Shown in pieces: positions 5,192 to 5,321 of a stretch of DNA of 5,321 nucleotides. Positions within the stretch are counted from its first letter, which is position 1. Each line of letters opens with the position of its first letter. Below the pieces are notes generated by a model. It did no database searches. It saw only the letters and a program-made list of their open reading frames with translations, and was not told the origin of the DNA. This DNA is from Parafannyhessea sp902761955 (GTDB lineage: Bacteria; Actinomycetota; Coriobacteriia; Coriobacteriales; Atopobiaceae): NCBI GenBank assembly GCA_902761955.1, contig CACWMM010000082.1, positions 1 to 5,321 on the forward strand, given 5' to 3'. Both the position numbers and the translations under genes were made by a program.

Positions 5192-5204
5192 GATAATCGT
5201 TGTT
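5186..5204. promoter_or_regulatory. Fur/PerR-type operator overlapping the -10
   Basis: CATAATGATAATCGTTGTT matches 15 of 19 positions of the classical Fur box GATAATGATAATCATTATC. The left half is nearly perfect; the right half is weaker. It overlaps the -10 and start of the rubredoxin-domain gene and lies 53 bases upstream of perR, so the PerR encoded next door is the natural candidate to bind it and control both directions. Confidence 0.7.
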
Positions 5205-5251
5205 GTTAAGAACGCAACAGAGAAACGTCAGACCTAGGGAGAGGAACCAAC

Positions 5252-5321
5252 ATGAAGTTTGTTTGCCCCGTTTGCGGTTACGTTGAGGAGTTCGACGGCG
5301 ACGAGCTGCCCGCCGACTACA
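5252..5321 (+). CDS. Rubredoxin-domain protein, N-terminal part (cut by window edge)
   Basis: Only the first 23 codons are in the window. The protein begins MKFVCPVCGYVEEFDGDELP and continues ADY. FVCPVCGYV with C5 and C8 is the first half of a rubredoxin iron site (CxxCG), and the acidic ELPADY stretch is typical of the segment before the second Cys pair. Candidates are a plain rubredoxin, a reverse rubrerythrin (rubredoxin domain first, then a diiron domain) or another rubredoxin-fused oxidoreductase; the C-terminus is needed to decide. All of these transfer electrons in peroxide or oxygen detoxification in anaerobes, which fits the divergent perR and the operator in front of it. The ATG has AGGGAGAGG about seven bases upstream. 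Confidence 0.8.
   Translation, partial: MKFVCPVCGYVEEFDGDELPADY

Noticed and set aside
1..5321. tRNA, rRNA, CRISPR array, insertion sequence or attachment site
   Set aside because: No T-loop-like GTTCGAATC pattern in a cloverleaf setting, no regularly spaced repeats, no transposase or integrase motif, and no terminal inverted repeats around a gene were seen.

Overview
The window looks like a piece of chromosome from an anaerobic or microaerophilic, high-GC Gram-positive bacterium. My best guess is a Coriobacteriia-like actinomycete. This rests on the GC-rich coding style, clear Shine-Dalgarno sites, a Gram-positive/actinobacterial type LexA box, a PerR-type Fur regulator, and a rubredoxin-type protein of the kind used by oxygen-sensitive organisms. 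The lineage is inferred; there is no rRNA gene to confirm it.

Layout, left to right. Positions 1-1337 hold three leftward genes: the start of a small HIRAN-domain protein (runs off the left edge), an unrecognised 179-residue helical protein, and a small all-alpha nucleotide pyrophosphatase very like the dCTP pyrophosphatase (DCTPP1/MazG-like) family. At 1490-2005 a rightward flavin reductase-like FMN-binding protein is divergent from the pyrophosphatase gene. It is followed by several hairpins, one of them a perfect 13-bp stem, and then by a more AT-rich stretch (about 2142-2299) with a strong LexA-type operator and a promoter-like extended -10. This operator lies between two convergent genes, where no obvious SOS gene exists. 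Positions 2300-4180 (leftward) encode a stand-alone bacterial Elp3 (radical SAM plus GNAT) tRNA uridine-34 modifying enzyme. A consensus -10 box sits so close to its start codon that the mRNA is probably leaderless. Upstream of it lie a 12-bp inverted repeat, then a leftward glyoxalase-I-like VOC protein (4260-4631) and a leftward PerR-type regulator (4699-5133). Divergent from perR, at the right edge, begins a protein with an N-terminal rubredoxin-like CxxCG site. Its strong promoter overlaps a good Fur/PerR-type box.

How the genes may work together. The right end is a recognisable peroxide-stress module: PerR with all expected metal ligands next to a rubredoxin-domain gene behind a Fur-family operator. 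The VOC protein is downstream of perR in the same direction and may handle a reactive metabolite. The left end has DNA- and nucleotide-related functions (HIRAN, dCTPase-like), and the orphan SOS box lies nearby. No mobile element, CRISPR array, tRNA or rRNA was seen. I found no convincing multi-gene novel system. The most unusual item is the SOS-type promoter in the convergent gap facing the 3' end of elp3.
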